Program-made: the position numbers and the translations under genes
In this document: positions 24,146-32,117 of the stretch, in pieces
How positions within the stretch are numbered: position 1 is the first letter of the stretch
How the letters are laid out: every line of letters starts with the position of its first letter
The notes under the pieces: model-generated
What the model was told of the DNA's origin: nothing
Databases searched by the model: none
The model's input: only the letters and a program-made list of their open reading frames with translations
Source of the DNA: Rhodobacteraceae bacterium UBA6141
GTDB lineage: Bacteria; Pseudomonadota; Alphaproteobacteria; Rhodobacterales; Rhodobacteraceae
Reading direction: 5' to 3'
Length of the DNA: 57,335 nt
Assembly (NCBI GenBank): GCA_002423245.1
Contig: DIVD01000006.1
Coordinates: 1 to 57,335 of the forward strand

Positions 24146-25339
24146 TCAGCCACCGGGGCCGATCAGCCGCGCATGTTCCTGCAGCGCGAAGCGGTCGGTC
24201 ATCCCCGCCACGTAGTCGAGCACCACCCGCGCGAGCGCGGTCTGCGGATCGCCCGCCGAGAGCGCCCCGGCCACGTCGCCCTGCCAGTCCTCGGGCAGAA
24301 GCTCGGGGCGCCGCATGAACAGCGGGAACAGGTCGTTGACCACCGCCGTCACCCGGCTGCGTTCGACCAGAACCGCCGGCGCGCGGTACATGCGGATGAA
24401 CAGGAAGGACTTGATCGCCTTGAGGTTCTGGTAGAGCGGCTTGGAAAAGCGGATGATCGGCCCGTCCATCGCGCGGATCTCCTCGACCGATTGCGGGTTG
24501 CTGGCCTGCAGGCGGCCGCGGGCGACGGCGATCACATCCTCGACCATCACCCCGAACACCCGGCGCAGCGCCTCGTGCCGCCGCCGCGCCGGGTCGAGGC
24601 CCGGCCAGAGCCTGTCCACCTCGGCGAAGGCGGGGCCGGTCACCGGCAGGTCCATCAGGTCGGCCTCGGTGAACAGCCCGGCGCGCAGGCCGTCGTGCAG
24701 GTCGTGGTGGTTGTAGGCGACATCGTCGGCCACCGCCGCCACCTGCGCCTCGGCCGAGGCGAAGGAGCCAAGCTCGAGATCCCACAGCGCGTTCACCTCG
24801 GCCAGCGCGTAGGGCAAGGGGCCGCTGCCGACCGCGTGGCTGCCGCTGGCATGGGGGCCGGTGACGGGGCCGTTATGCTTGGCGATGCCCTCCAGCGTCT
24901 CCCATGTCAGGTTGAGCCCGTCGAAGCCGGCATAGTGCCGCTCCAGCCGGGTGACGATCCGCAGCGCCTGCGCGTTGTGGTCGAACCCGCCATGGGGCGC
25001 CATCAGCAGCGCCAGCGCATCCTCGCCCGTATGGCCGAAGGGCGGGTGGCCAAGGTCATGGGCCAGCGCCACCGCCTCGGCCAGGTCGGTGTTCAGCCCC
25101 AGATGCCCGGCGATGGTGCGCGCGACCTGCGCCACCTCGATCGTGTGGGTCAGCCGGGTGCGGTAATAGTCGCCCTCGTGTTCCACGAAGACCTGGGTCT
25201 TGTGCTTCAGCCGCCGGAAGGCCGAGGAATGGATGATCCGGTCGCGGTCGCGCTGGAAGGGCGAGCGGAAGGTGGATATCTGTTCGGGATGAAGCCGGCC
25301 GCGGCTGGCCTCGGCCTGGCAGGCATAGGGTGCGAGCAT
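24146..25339 (-). CDS. dgt: Deoxyguanosinetriphosphate triphosphohydrolase-like protein
   Basis: An HD-domain dNTP triphosphohydrolase of 397 residues that splits dNTPs to nucleosides and triphosphate. The metal-binding residues are visible: His65 in TRLTHTIEVAQVAR and His94-Asp95 in ALAHDLGHPPFGHTGE. The N-terminal RDRDRIIHSSAFRRLKHKTQ is the family start signature. GGGGAGGG precedes the ATG. It is divergent from erpA, with a palindrome between them, and is followed on the same strand by argS. Confidence 0.94.
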   Translation of the reverse strand: MLAPYACQAEASRGRLHPEQISTFRSPFQRDRDRIIHSSAFRRLKHKTQVFVEHEGDYYRTRLTHTIEVAQVARTIAGHLGLNTDLAEAVALAHDLGHPPFGHTGEDALALLMAPHGGFDHNAQALRIVTRLERHYAGFDGLNLTWETLEGIAKHNGPVTGPHASGSHAVGSGPLPYALAEVNALWDLELGSFASAEAQVAAVADDVAYNHHDLHDGLRAGLFTEADLMDLPVTGPAFAEVDRLWPGLDPARRRHEALRRVFGVMVEDVIAVARGRLQASNPQSVEEIRAMDGPIIRFSKPLYQNLKAIKSFLFIRMYRAPAVLVERSRVTAVVNDLFPLFMRRPELLPEDWQGDVAGALSAGDPQTALARVVLDYVAGMTDRFALQEHARLIGPGG

Positions 25340-25416
25340 GGGTCCCTCCCCGGTTCCTTGCGCATGTGCCGGCGGCCCCGGCGGTGCGGGGCTGTTCTTG
25401 TGCGGCGTTTCGGAGC

Positions 25417-25439
25417 ATCCTATATGATGGCTATAGGAT
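25417..25439. promoter_or_regulatory. Palindrome between dgt and erpA, candidate operator
   Basis: Perfect 8-bp arms ATCCTATA (25417-25424) and TATAGGAT (25432-25439) with a 7-bp centre. It lies 33 bp before the erpA start and 77 bp before the divergent dgt start, in an AT-rich island within very GC-rich DNA. An iron- or Fe-S-responsive regulator (for example IscR or RirA-type) is possible because erpA is an Fe-S gene, but I cannot match it to a known motif with certainty. Confidence 0.55.
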
Positions 25440-25472
25440 GGATGTCACCGGATTGATACGGATTTTGCCAAG

Positions 25473-25808
25473 ATGGACCTGACGCTTCCCCCCAAAGTCA
25501 CGCCCCGCGCCTTTGCGCGGCTGGCCGAGATCAACGCGGGCATGGACGCGGGCGGCAAGGCGCTGCGCGTTGCGGTCGAGGGCGGCGGCTGTTCGGGCTT
25601 TCAGTACGACATCCGGCTGGACGATCCCGCGCCGGATGACCTGGTGTTGGAGGCGGAGGGGCAGAAGGTGCTGGTCGATCCGGTATCGCTGCCGTTCCTG
25701 CACAACGCGGTGATCGACTTCTCCGAAGAGCTGATCGGCGCGCGCTTCGTGATCGACAACCCGAACGCCAGTTCCTCCTGCGGCTGCGGCACCAGCTTCT
25801 CGCTGTAG
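25473..25808 (+). CDS. erpA: A-type iron-sulfur carrier, ErpA/HesB-like
   Basis: A small Fe-S carrier of 111 residues that delivers clusters to apo-proteins. The three ligating cysteines of the A-type family are present: Cys40 in GGGCSGFQY and Cys103/Cys105 in SSSCGCGTSFSL. The sequence KALRVAVEGGGCSGFQYDI is typical. ErpA, IscA and HesB cannot be told apart with confidence without a tree. It is divergent from dgt with a palindrome in the gap, and followed 23 bp later by an unknown gene on the same strand. Confidence 0.9.
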   Translation: MDLTLPPKVTPRAFARLAEINAGMDAGGKALRVAVEGGGCSGFQYDIRLDDPAPDDLVLEAEGQKVLVDPVSLPFLHNAVIDFSEELIGARFVIDNPNASSSCGCGTSFSL

Positions 25809-25831
25809 CCTGCGGCCGGGGCGGCGGGGCG

Positions 25832-26542
25832 ATGACCACGATCCTGCTGCTTGGCTCCGGCCCCGGGGTGACCGCCTGCGCCGGCTGGCCGCGCGTGCCC
25901 TTCGACCGGATCGTGGCGATCAACAACGCCTGGGCGGTGCGGCCCGACTGGGACGAGCTTGTGCATCCCTGGGACTTTCCGGCAGAGCGGATGCCCCCGC
26001 CTGCGCACGGGAAGCGGCCGGGGCGTCGGATCGTGACCGAGGCCGATTTCGTGCCGGCACAGAACCTTTACGGCGGTTTCGTCTATGCGGGGGCCACGAT
26101 GGCCTTCACCGCCGCCTACTGGCTGCTGGCGGAATACCGGCCGCGCTGCATCGCCTTCCTTGGCTGCGACATGCATTATCCCGCCAGCGGCCCCACGCAT
26201 TTCTACGGCACCGGCAGCCCCGACCCGCTGCGCCCCGACATCACCTTGCAATCGCTGGAGGCGAAGGCGACCCGGCTCGCGATCCATGCCGCGCGGCAGG
26301 GCTGCGCGCTGGTCAACCTGTCGGACGGGCCATCGCGGCTGACCTTTCCGCGCGGGGTGCCTTCCGGCCTGGCGGGCGCGCGCCCCCTGCCCCACGATCC
26401 CGCCGCCGCCGGGGCCGCGCTGGCGCGCGAGGCGGCGCTGGACTATTTCGTGCCCTCGGGCCGCTACTGGGAGGAGGCGGGGCGCTTTGACGCGGGCGAG
26501 CTTGCGGCGCTCGATGCGCTGTGGCTGGCGGCGGCGCGCTGA
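25832..26542 (+). CDS. Conserved protein of unknown function, nucleotide-binding-like N-terminus
   Basis: A 236-residue cytosolic protein that I cannot assign. The N-terminus TTILLLGSGPGVTACAGWPR followed by VAINNAW looks like a Rossmann-type nucleotide-binding start, reminiscent of DUF115-like or sialyltransferase-like folds. A central stretch FLGCDMHYPASGPTHFYGTG is distinctive and probably active-site-like. It is placed between erpA and xth on the same strand, with spacing suggesting co-transcription. It has no signal peptide or membrane segment. Confidence 0.8.
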   Translation: MTTILLLGSGPGVTACAGWPRVPFDRIVAINNAWAVRPDWDELVHPWDFPAERMPPPAHGKRPGRRIVTEADFVPAQNLYGGFVYAGATMAFTAAYWLLAEYRPRCIAFLGCDMHYPASGPTHFYGTGSPDPLRPDITLQSLEAKATRLAIHAARQGCALVNLSDGPSRLTFPRGVPSGLAGARPLPHDPAAAGAALAREAALDYFVPSGRYWEEAGRFDAGELAALDALWLAAAR

Positions 26543-26606
26543 GGGCGCGCTTGCCGCCCTCCGCGCGCGCCCCTACAAGCCGAAGGGCAACCGCGCGGAG
26601 GCCGCC

Positions 26607-27383
26607 ATGAAGATCGCCACCTTCAACATCAACGGCATCAAGGCCCGGATCGAGCCGCTTGCGGCCTGGCTGGCCGAGGCCGCGCCCGAGGTGGCGGTGC
26701 TGCAGGAGATCAAGTCGGTGGACGAGGCCTTCCCGCGCGAGCCCTTCGAGGACATGGGCTACCGGGTGGAGACGCATGGCCAGAAGGGCTTCAACGGCGT
26801 GGCGATCCTGTCGCGCCTGCCGCTGGAGGATATCCGCCGCGGCCTGCCGGGCGATGATGACGACCCGCAGGCGCGCTGGATCGAGGCGATCGTGCCGGGC
26901 GAGCGTCCGGTGCGGGTCTGCGGGCTTTACCTGCCGAACGGCAACCCGGCGCCGGGGCCGAAATTCGACTACAAGCTGGCCTGGATGGCCCGGATGGAGG
27001 ACCGGGTGCGCGAGGTGCTGGCGGCCGAGGAAGCGGCGGTCTTCGCCGGGGACTACAACGTGATCCCCCAGCCCGAGGACGCCGCCCATCCCGAGGCCTG
27101 GGCCCGCGACGCGCTGTTCCTGCCCGAAACGCGCGCGGCCTATCGCCGGCTGCTGAACCTCGGCCTGACCGATGCCTTCCGCGCCCGCGAGCCGCGTCCG
27201 GGGCATTACAGCTTCTGGGACTATCAGGCCGGCGCCTGGGAGAGGAACAACGGCATCCGCATCGACCACCTGCTGCTGACCCCGCAGGCCGCCGACATGC
27301 TGCGGGCGGCGGGGATCGACAGGCAGGTGAGGGGCCGGGAAAAGCCGTCGGACCATGTGCCGGTGTGGGTGGACCTGGAATAG
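26607..27383 (+). CDS. xth: Exodeoxyribonuclease III (AP endonuclease)
   Basis: A base-excision-repair enzyme of 258 residues that cuts at abasic sites and trims 3' ends. The EEP-fold residues are present: MKIATFNINGIKARI, Glu34 in LQEIKSVDE, Asp near 148 in FAGDYNVIPQPEDA, the FWDYQAGAW element and the C-terminal Asp249-His250 in SDHVPV. The ATG at 26607 follows GCGGAGG with six bases of spacing; the frame opens 40 codons earlier inside the previous gene. It converges with thiX. Confidence 0.96.
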   Translation: MKIATFNINGIKARIEPLAAWLAEAAPEVAVLQEIKSVDEAFPREPFEDMGYRVETHGQKGFNGVAILSRLPLEDIRRGLPGDDDDPQARWIEAIVPGERPVRVCGLYLPNGNPAPGPKFDYKLAWMARMEDRVREVLAAEEAAVFAGDYNVIPQPEDAAHPEAWARDALFLPETRAAYRRLLNLGLTDAFRAREPRPGHYSFWDYQAGAWERNNGIRIDHLLLTPQAADMLRAAGIDRQVRGREKPSDHVPVWVDLE

Positions 27384-27428
27384 CCCTTGCCGGCAACTCC
27401 CCCCCGGCGCGCTCCCCGGCGCGCGCCC

Positions 27429-28166
27429 TCATGCCTCGCGCCGGCGAAGGATCGCATCGGCGCCCCGGTCCACCACCCGGTGCAGCGCCAGCGTGAAGAG
27501 GGCCAGCACCAGCAGGGCGGCGAACATCAGGTCGGTTTTCGCGCGTCCGTTGGCCAGCAGCATCAGATAGCCCAGCCCCTTCGAGGCGCCCACCCATTCG
27601 CCGATGATGGCGCCGATCGGGGCATAGACGGCGGCCAGCTTCAGCCCCGTCAGGAAGCCCGGCAGCGCCGCGGGGATGCGGATGTGCCACATCTCGCGCC
27701 AGCGGCTCGCGCCCATCATCCGGGCCAGGGCAAGGCTCTCGGGCGGGGTGCGCATCAGCGCGTCATGGAAGGCCGAGGTGATCGGGAAATAGATGACGAG
27801 CAGCGCCATCGCGATCTTCGAGGCCAGCCCGTATCCCAGCCACAGGGTGAGGATCGGCGCCAGCGCGAAGACCGGCAGCGCCTGGCTGAACACCAGCATC
27901 GGGCGCAGCGCGATGCGCGCCGCCGGCGAAAGCGCAAGCAGCACCGCCGAGACCCAGCCGAGCGCCGCGCCCAGCACGATCCCGGCCATCACCTCGACGA
28001 TGGTCACGCGCGCATTCTGCGCGATCAGCATCCGGGCGTCCCACAGCGTGCCCGCCACCCGGACCGGCCCGGGCAGGATGAAGGGCGGCACCTCCCAGAG
28101 CAGGATCACCGCCTGCCACAGCGCAAGCCCGAGCAGGACGGGGACAAGCATCCGCAGCACCGTCAT
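27429..28166 (-). CDS. thiX: ABC transporter permease for thiamin pyrimidine precursor
   Basis: An inner-membrane permease of 245 residues with about six membrane segments, of the SsuC/TauC-like family. The ATPase-contact loop is LARMMGASRWREMWHIRIPAALPGFLTGLK and the conserved end AIIGEWVGASKGLGYLML is typical. It is the last gene of the TPP-riboswitch operon and overlaps the ThiZ gene by four bases, so it should be the permease of the ThiXYZ system that imports formyl-aminopyrimidine or HMP. The assignment relies on operon context, as this permease family is broad. Confidence 0.9.
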   Translation of the reverse strand: MTVLRMLVPVLLGLALWQAVILLWEVPPFILPGPVRVAGTLWDARMLIAQNARVTIVEVMAGIVLGAALGWVSAVLLALSPAARIALRPMLVFSQALPVFALAPILTLWLGYGLASKIAMALLVIYFPITSAFHDALMRTPPESLALARMMGASRWREMWHIRIPAALPGFLTGLKLAAVYAPIGAIIGEWVGASKGLGYLMLLANGRAKTDLMFAALLVLALFTLALHRVVDRGADAILRRREA

Positions 28167-28888
28167 GCCCCCCCGAGCAGCAGGCGCGTCAACCGGCCGG
28201 TGGCCGCCAGCACCTCGGGGCCGTCCGGCGGGCGGGGCGGCGGGCCCGCGGGCGCCGCGACCTCGTGCAACCCGGCTTGCGACAGGATCAGGATGCGGCA
28301 GCCCAGCCGCGCGGCTTCGGCCGGATCATGGGTGACATGCAGCACCGTGCGTCCGCGCAGCGCGCCCGCGGCCAGATCCTGCATCCTTGCGCGGGTCGCG
28401 ACATCGAGGGCCGAGAACGGCTCGTCCAGCAGCACCACGGGCCGGTCTTCCATCAGCGTCCGCGCCAGCGCCACGCGCTGACGCTGGCCGCCCGACAGCG
28501 CGGCAGGCTTGCGCGCCGCGAACCCCTCGAGCCCGACGCGGGCGAGAATGCCGCGCGCGCCCGCCCGGTCGGCCGCCTGTCCGCGCAGGCGCTGCCCCAG
28601 AAGCACGTTCTCCAGCACCGAAAGCCAGGGCATCAGCAGATCGGACTGCGCCATCAGCGCGACGCGCCCGGCAAGGGCGCGGCCGTCCGCCGCGCCGGCA
28701 TCGCCCTCGAGCGTCACGCCGGCGGCGGTTCCGGCAAGGCAGCGCAGCAAGGTGGACTTGCCCGCGCCGGAGGGGCCGAGAAGGCAGGTCCAGCGCCCCG
28801 CCCCGGCCCGAAGATCGAGCGGCCCGAAGATCCGCGTGCCGCCGACCCGCGCCACCCCCCGCACGAACAGGCCCGGAGGCGCCGTCAC
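28163..28888 (-). CDS. thiZ: ABC transporter ATP-binding protein for thiamin pyrimidine precursor
   Basis: An ATPase of 241 residues. Walker A is LLGPSGAGKSTLLRCLAG, the signature LSGGQRQRVALARTLM and Walker B VVLLDEPFSALD, followed by the H-loop HVTHDPAEAARLG. The GTG at 28888 (MTAPPGLFVRG) is taken as the start because the upstream part of the frame runs through three tandem copies of the tenA/thiZ junction and has no family similarity. Originally this GTG probably overlapped the tenA stop codon (GTGA); the duplication has moved them 49 bp apart. Confidence 0.88.
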   Translation of the reverse strand: MTAPPGLFVRGVARVGGTRIFGPLDLRAGAGRWTCLLGPSGAGKSTLLRCLAGTAAGVTLEGDAGAADGRALAGRVALMAQSDLLMPWLSVLENVLLGQRLRGQAADRAGARGILARVGLEGFAARKPAALSGGQRQRVALARTLMEDRPVVLLDEPFSALDVATRARMQDLAAGALRGRTVLHVTHDPAEAARLGCRILILSQAGLHEVAAPAGPPPRPPDGPEVLAATGRLTRLLLGGA

Positions 28889-28950
28889 GGGCGCGGTCTC
28901 GCGGGCGCCGTCACGGGCGCAGTCTTCGCGGGCGCCCTCACGGGCGCAGG
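28879..28950. repeat. 26-27-bp tandem triplication at the tenA/thiZ junction
   Basis: Three copies: 28879-28904, 28905-28931 and a partial copy at 28932-28950. Each holds GCGCC(G/C)TCACGGGCGC, which on the minus strand contains GTGA. The tenA stop codon is in the third copy and the thiZ start codon in the first. Confidence 0.92.
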
Positions 28951-29609
28951 CCCATATCCCAGAACGCCGCCTCGAGCCGCGTCGCCGTGCGGAAGCGGGC
29001 GCAGATGTCTGCCCATCTTGCGTTCTGCTCGGGCGCGGGGCCAAGGCGCCGTGCCGCCGCGCCGTCGATCAGGCTCCCCACCCCGGCGCAGACCGCCTGA
29101 TAGTCCGGCCCGCCATAGGTCTCGATCCAGGGCCGATAGGGCGTGCCTGCCGCCTCGGGCAACAGGCGCGCGCCGATCTCGCCATAGCCCAGCACGCAGG
29201 GCGCGAGCGCCGCCAGCAGATCGAGGAAATCCCCCGAATGCCCCGCATCCAGCACATAGCGGGTATAGGCGAGGGTCTCCACGCGTTCCTCGGCCGCGAG
29301 CAGGGCGGCCTCCTCGATGCCTTCGGCCGCGCAAACCTGAAGGTGCAGGCGCATCTCGTCCACGATCAGCCCGTGGACCGTCGCGGCGCATTGGCGCATT
29401 TCGGCAAGCGTGTCGGCCTTGGTGACCGCCAGTGCCCAGGCACGGGCGAATTGCACCAGAAACAGGTAGTCCTGCACGAGGTAGTGCAGGAAGGCCGCGC
29501 GCGGAAGCGTGCCCTCGGCCAGCATCCCGACGAACGGGTGGCGGGTGTAGGCGGACCACTGCGGCTCCGCCGCCGCGCGCCAGAGCGGAAATATCGCACC
29601 ATAGGCCAT
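28938..29609 (-). CDS. tenA: Thiaminase II / aminopyrimidine aminohydrolase
   Basis: TenA hydrolyses 4-amino-5-aminomethyl-2-methylpyrimidine to HMP, so degraded thiamin can be reused. The 223 residues match the family. Asp47 (VQDYLFLVQFARA), the nucleophile Cys138 (APCVLGYGEIG) and Glu213 near the end (LEAAFWDMG) correspond to the active-site residues of Bacillus subtilis TenA. The ATG at 29609 overlaps the thiY stop codon by one base (TGATG). Its place between thiY and thiZ fits pyrimidine salvage. Confidence 0.95.
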   Translation of the reverse strand: MAYGAIFPLWRAAAEPQWSAYTRHPFVGMLAEGTLPRAAFLHYLVQDYLFLVQFARAWALAVTKADTLAEMRQCAATVHGLIVDEMRLHLQVCAAEGIEEAALLAAEERVETLAYTRYVLDAGHSGDFLDLLAALAPCVLGYGEIGARLLPEAAGTPYRPWIETYGGPDYQAVCAGVGSLIDGAAARRLGPAPEQNARWADICARFRTATRLEAAFWDMGLRP

Positions 29610-30544
29610 CACTGCGCGCCCAGATCGACGGCCAGTTCGCGCACCGGGCGCACCTGCTCCAGCAGGCCCTGCGCGAACAGGAAGCTCTCGAACCTGGCGT
29701 AGCGCCCGCTGTCCAGCGCGGCGGGGCGCAGCGCGAGCCGCGGCAGCGTGTCGATCCAGGCGCGCCGGTTCAGCTCGTCGCCCAGTTCGGCGGAGGTCGC
29801 GGCGAAGATCTCCCAGCTTTCCTGCGGATGGTTGACGATGTATTGCACCGCCCGCTCGGTGGCGGCCAGAAAGCGGCGCAGGGCATCTGCATCCATCGTT
29901 TCGGGGTTGGCGATGTAGATCAGTTCGTCATAGGCGGGCAGGCCGTGCTCCTCGGGATAGAAGCAGCGGCCGGGGATGCCCTCGATCGCCATCTGGTTCA
30001 GCTCGAAATTGCGGAAGGCGCCGATGACCGCATCCACCTGCCCGGACATGAGCGCCGGCGACAGCGACCAGTTGACGCTGACCATCTCCACCTCACCCAG
30101 GGTCAGCCCGGCGCTGGCGAGCATCGCCGACAGCAGCGCCTCCTCGACCCCGGCCACCGAAAAGCCGATCCTGCGGCCTGCAAGATCGGCGATCCCTGAA
30201 ACCGGCCCGTCCCCGAGCACCAGCAGGCAGTTGAGCGGCGTTGCCACCAGCGTGCCCACCCGTCGCAGCGGCAGGCCCGCGGCCACCTGAAGATGGAGCT
30301 GCGGCTGATACGAAACCGCCAGATCGGCGCGCCCGGCGGCGACCATCTTCGGCGGGTCCGAGGGATCGGCGGGGGCCACGATCCCGACATCGAGCCCGGC
30401 CTCGGCGAAATACCCCAGCTCCTCGGCCAGGATGATCGGCCCGTGGTCGGGGTTCACGAACCAGTCGAGCATCAGGGTGATGCGGTCCTGCGCCATGGCG
30501 GGCGTAGCGGCGAGAAGGCAGGCGAGAAACATGGCGATCTTCAT
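29609..30544 (-). CDS. thiY: Thiamin pyrimidine precursor-binding periplasmic protein
   Basis: The substrate-binding protein of the ThiXYZ importer, 311 residues, of the NMT1/THI5-like family. The signal peptide MKIAMFLACLLAATPAMAQ is followed by ITLMLDWFVNPDHGPIILAEELGYFAEAG, the family signature for HMP or formyl-aminopyrimidine binding. RCFYPEEHGLPAYDELIY is another conserved patch. The ATG at 30544 overlaps the preceding thiF stop codon (ATGA). Ligand choice between FAMP and HMP cannot be read from sequence alone. Confidence 0.93.
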   Translation of the reverse strand: MKIAMFLACLLAATPAMAQDRITLMLDWFVNPDHGPIILAEELGYFAEAGLDVGIVAPADPSDPPKMVAAGRADLAVSYQPQLHLQVAAGLPLRRVGTLVATPLNCLLVLGDGPVSGIADLAGRRIGFSVAGVEEALLSAMLASAGLTLGEVEMVSVNWSLSPALMSGQVDAVIGAFRNFELNQMAIEGIPGRCFYPEEHGLPAYDELIYIANPETMDADALRRFLAATERAVQYIVNHPQESWEIFAATSAELGDELNRRAWIDTLPRLALRPAALDSGRYARFESFLFAQGLLEQVRPVRELAVDLGAQ

Positions 30545-31524
30545 GCGGCGTCTCCATCCGGGTCGCCCAGGGCGACGAGTGCGATCTCTCCGGGCCAGAC
30601 GGCACCGAGCCGTTCGGCGGCGGCCCAGGCGCGCAGCCCGCTGCGGCAGCACAGGACGGCGCGCTGCCCCGGCGCGGGGCGCGGGCCGGCCGGTCCGAAG
30701 GCTTCGACCGGCAGGCGCAGCGCATGGGGGCGCACCAGCGGCGCCTCGGCCTCGGCGCGCAGATCGGCGACGAAATCCCGCGCCGTGATCGCGGCGGGCG
30801 CAATGAAGGCCGGGCCCCGCGCCGGCTCGGGCGCCGCCGCGAACTCGAAGCCCCCAAAGCGATGATGGCGCGCGTCATAGCTGACGATCCGTCCCAGCGG
30901 CGAGGGCGCGATGCCGGCAAGGATCGCCAGCGCCATCTGCGCCTGCAGGCTGCCGAGCACGCCCACCACCGGCCCCAGCACGCCATCCTCCGCGCAGCTT
31001 CCCGCCCGCTGCGGCAGATCGGGGAACACCGCGCGCAATGAAGGGGCGCCGCCGCAGAAGGCGCCGACATGGCCCTCGGTGCCGATCACCGAGGCGCTGA
31101 CGAAGGGCCGCGCCGTATCGCGGCACAGATCCGACAGGGTATAGCTGACCGCGAAGCTGTCGGCGCAGTCGAGGATCAGATCGGCGCCCTCGGCCAGCCC
31201 CGCGGCATTGCCCGGATCGAGGCGCGCGCGCACCGGCTCCACCGCGCAGTCGGGGTTCAACCCGGCAAGGGTTTCGGCCGCCGCGATGACCTTCGGGCGG
31301 CCGAGATCGGCCTCGCGGAACAGGGTCTGCCGGTGCAGGTTGCCGCGCTCGATCCGGTCGGGATCGACCAGCCGGATGCGGCCCAGCCCGGCACCGACAA
31401 GATATTGCAGCACCGGCGCCGCCAGCCCGCCCGCCCCCACGACCAGCACCCGCGCCGCGCGCAGCCGGGCCTGCCCCTGCGCGCCCATGGCCTCGACCGC
31501 GATCTGCCGGGCATAGCGGGTCAT
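30541..31524 (-). CDS. thiF: ThiF/MoeB-family adenylyltransferase with C-terminal rhodanese-like domain
   Basis: An E1-like enzyme that adenylates the C-terminus of ThiS, 327 residues. The nucleotide-binding part is ARVLVVGAGGLAAPVLQYLVGAG and LVDPDRIERGNLHRQTLF; the catalytic-type cysteine is in GSCAEDGVLGPVVGVLGSLQ. After about residue 245 comes a rhodanese-like end with VLCCRSGLRAWAAAERL, which could supply sulfur. The CxxC pairs that bind zinc in E. coli ThiF/MoeB are absent (SLRAVFPD and FAAAPEPA in their places). The ATG at 31524 overlaps the thiE stop codon. In this operon it most probably serves ThiS, not MoaD. Confidence 0.9.
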   Translation of the reverse strand: MTRYARQIAVEAMGAQGQARLRAARVLVVGAGGLAAPVLQYLVGAGLGRIRLVDPDRIERGNLHRQTLFREADLGRPKVIAAAETLAGLNPDCAVEPVRARLDPGNAAGLAEGADLILDCADSFAVSYTLSDLCRDTARPFVSASVIGTEGHVGAFCGGAPSLRAVFPDLPQRAGSCAEDGVLGPVVGVLGSLQAQMALAILAGIAPSPLGRIVSYDARHHRFGGFEFAAAPEPARGPAFIAPAAITARDFVADLRAEAEAPLVRPHALRLPVEAFGPAGPRPAPGQRAVLCCRSGLRAWAAAERLGAVWPGEIALVALGDPDGDAA

Positions 31525-32117
31525 CGCGTCGCCTCCAGCCAGTCGCGCAGCCGCGCGTCGGGATCGGGGTTCAGCGTGATGTCGGTGACCACCGAGACGA
31601 TATCGGCCCCGGCGGCGAAGGCCTCGGGCGCCCGCGCGATGCTGAGCCCGCCGATGGCGACAAGCGGGATGGCGCCGATGCGCCGCTTCCATGCGCGCAC
31701 CCGCCCGAGGCCCTGGCTGTGCCACCGCATCTTCTTGAGGATCGTCGGCCAGACCGGGCCGAGCGCCACATAGTCGGGCGCAAGCGCCAGCGCGCGGTCC
31801 AGTTCCGCCTCGTCATGGGTGGATATGCCCAGCCGGATCCCCGCGCGGCGGATCGCGGGGAGATCGGCGCCGTCCAGATCCTCCTGGCCCAGATGCAGCC
31901 ACTCGCAGCCCAGGTCGATCGCCAGCGCCCAGTGGTCGTTCACCACAAGGGTCGCGCCCGCCGCGCGGCACAGATCGCGCGAGGTCGCGAGCATGGCGCG
32001 CAGATCGGCCTCGTCCCGGTCCTTGATCCGCATCTGCACGAGCCTGACCCCCAGCGGCAGCGCGCGGCCGAGCCAGGCCGGGTCGTCGAAGATCGGATAG
32101 AAGCGGTCCAGCCTCAT
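31521..32117 (-). CDS. thiE: Thiamin phosphate synthase
   Basis: ThiE joins HMP-pyrophosphate and thiazole phosphate to thiamin phosphate; 198 residues, TIM barrel. Typical parts are VRLVQMRIKDRDEADLRAML, VVNDHWALAIDLGCEWLHLGQEDL, ISTHDEAELDRAL, YVALGPVWPTILKKM and IPLVAIGGLSIARAPEAFAAGAD. The start at 32117 overlaps the thiG stop codon by four bases (ATGA); the longer frame runs inside thiG. The first strand is short compared with E. coli ThiE, as in relatives. Confidence 0.93.
   Translation of the reverse strand: MRLDRFYPIFDDPAWLGRALPLGVRLVQMRIKDRDEADLRAMLATSRDLCRAAGATLVVNDHWALAIDLGCEWLHLGQEDLDGADLPAIRRAGIRLGISTHDEAELDRALALAPDYVALGPVWPTILKKMRWHSQGLGRVRAWKRRIGAIPLVAIGGLSIARAPEAFAAGADIVSVVTDITLNPDPDARLRDWLEATR

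Noticed and set aside
22176..24785. Extended 869-residue version of ArgS
   Set aside because: The additional N-terminal part runs through the non-coding gap with the GATATTT element and into dgt out of frame; a good ribosome-binding site and the family start are at 23918.
27405..27428. GGCGCGC inverted repeat between xth and thiX
   Set aside because: GC-only hairpin with no U-run between convergent genes; it could be a terminator, but nothing distinguishes it from background.
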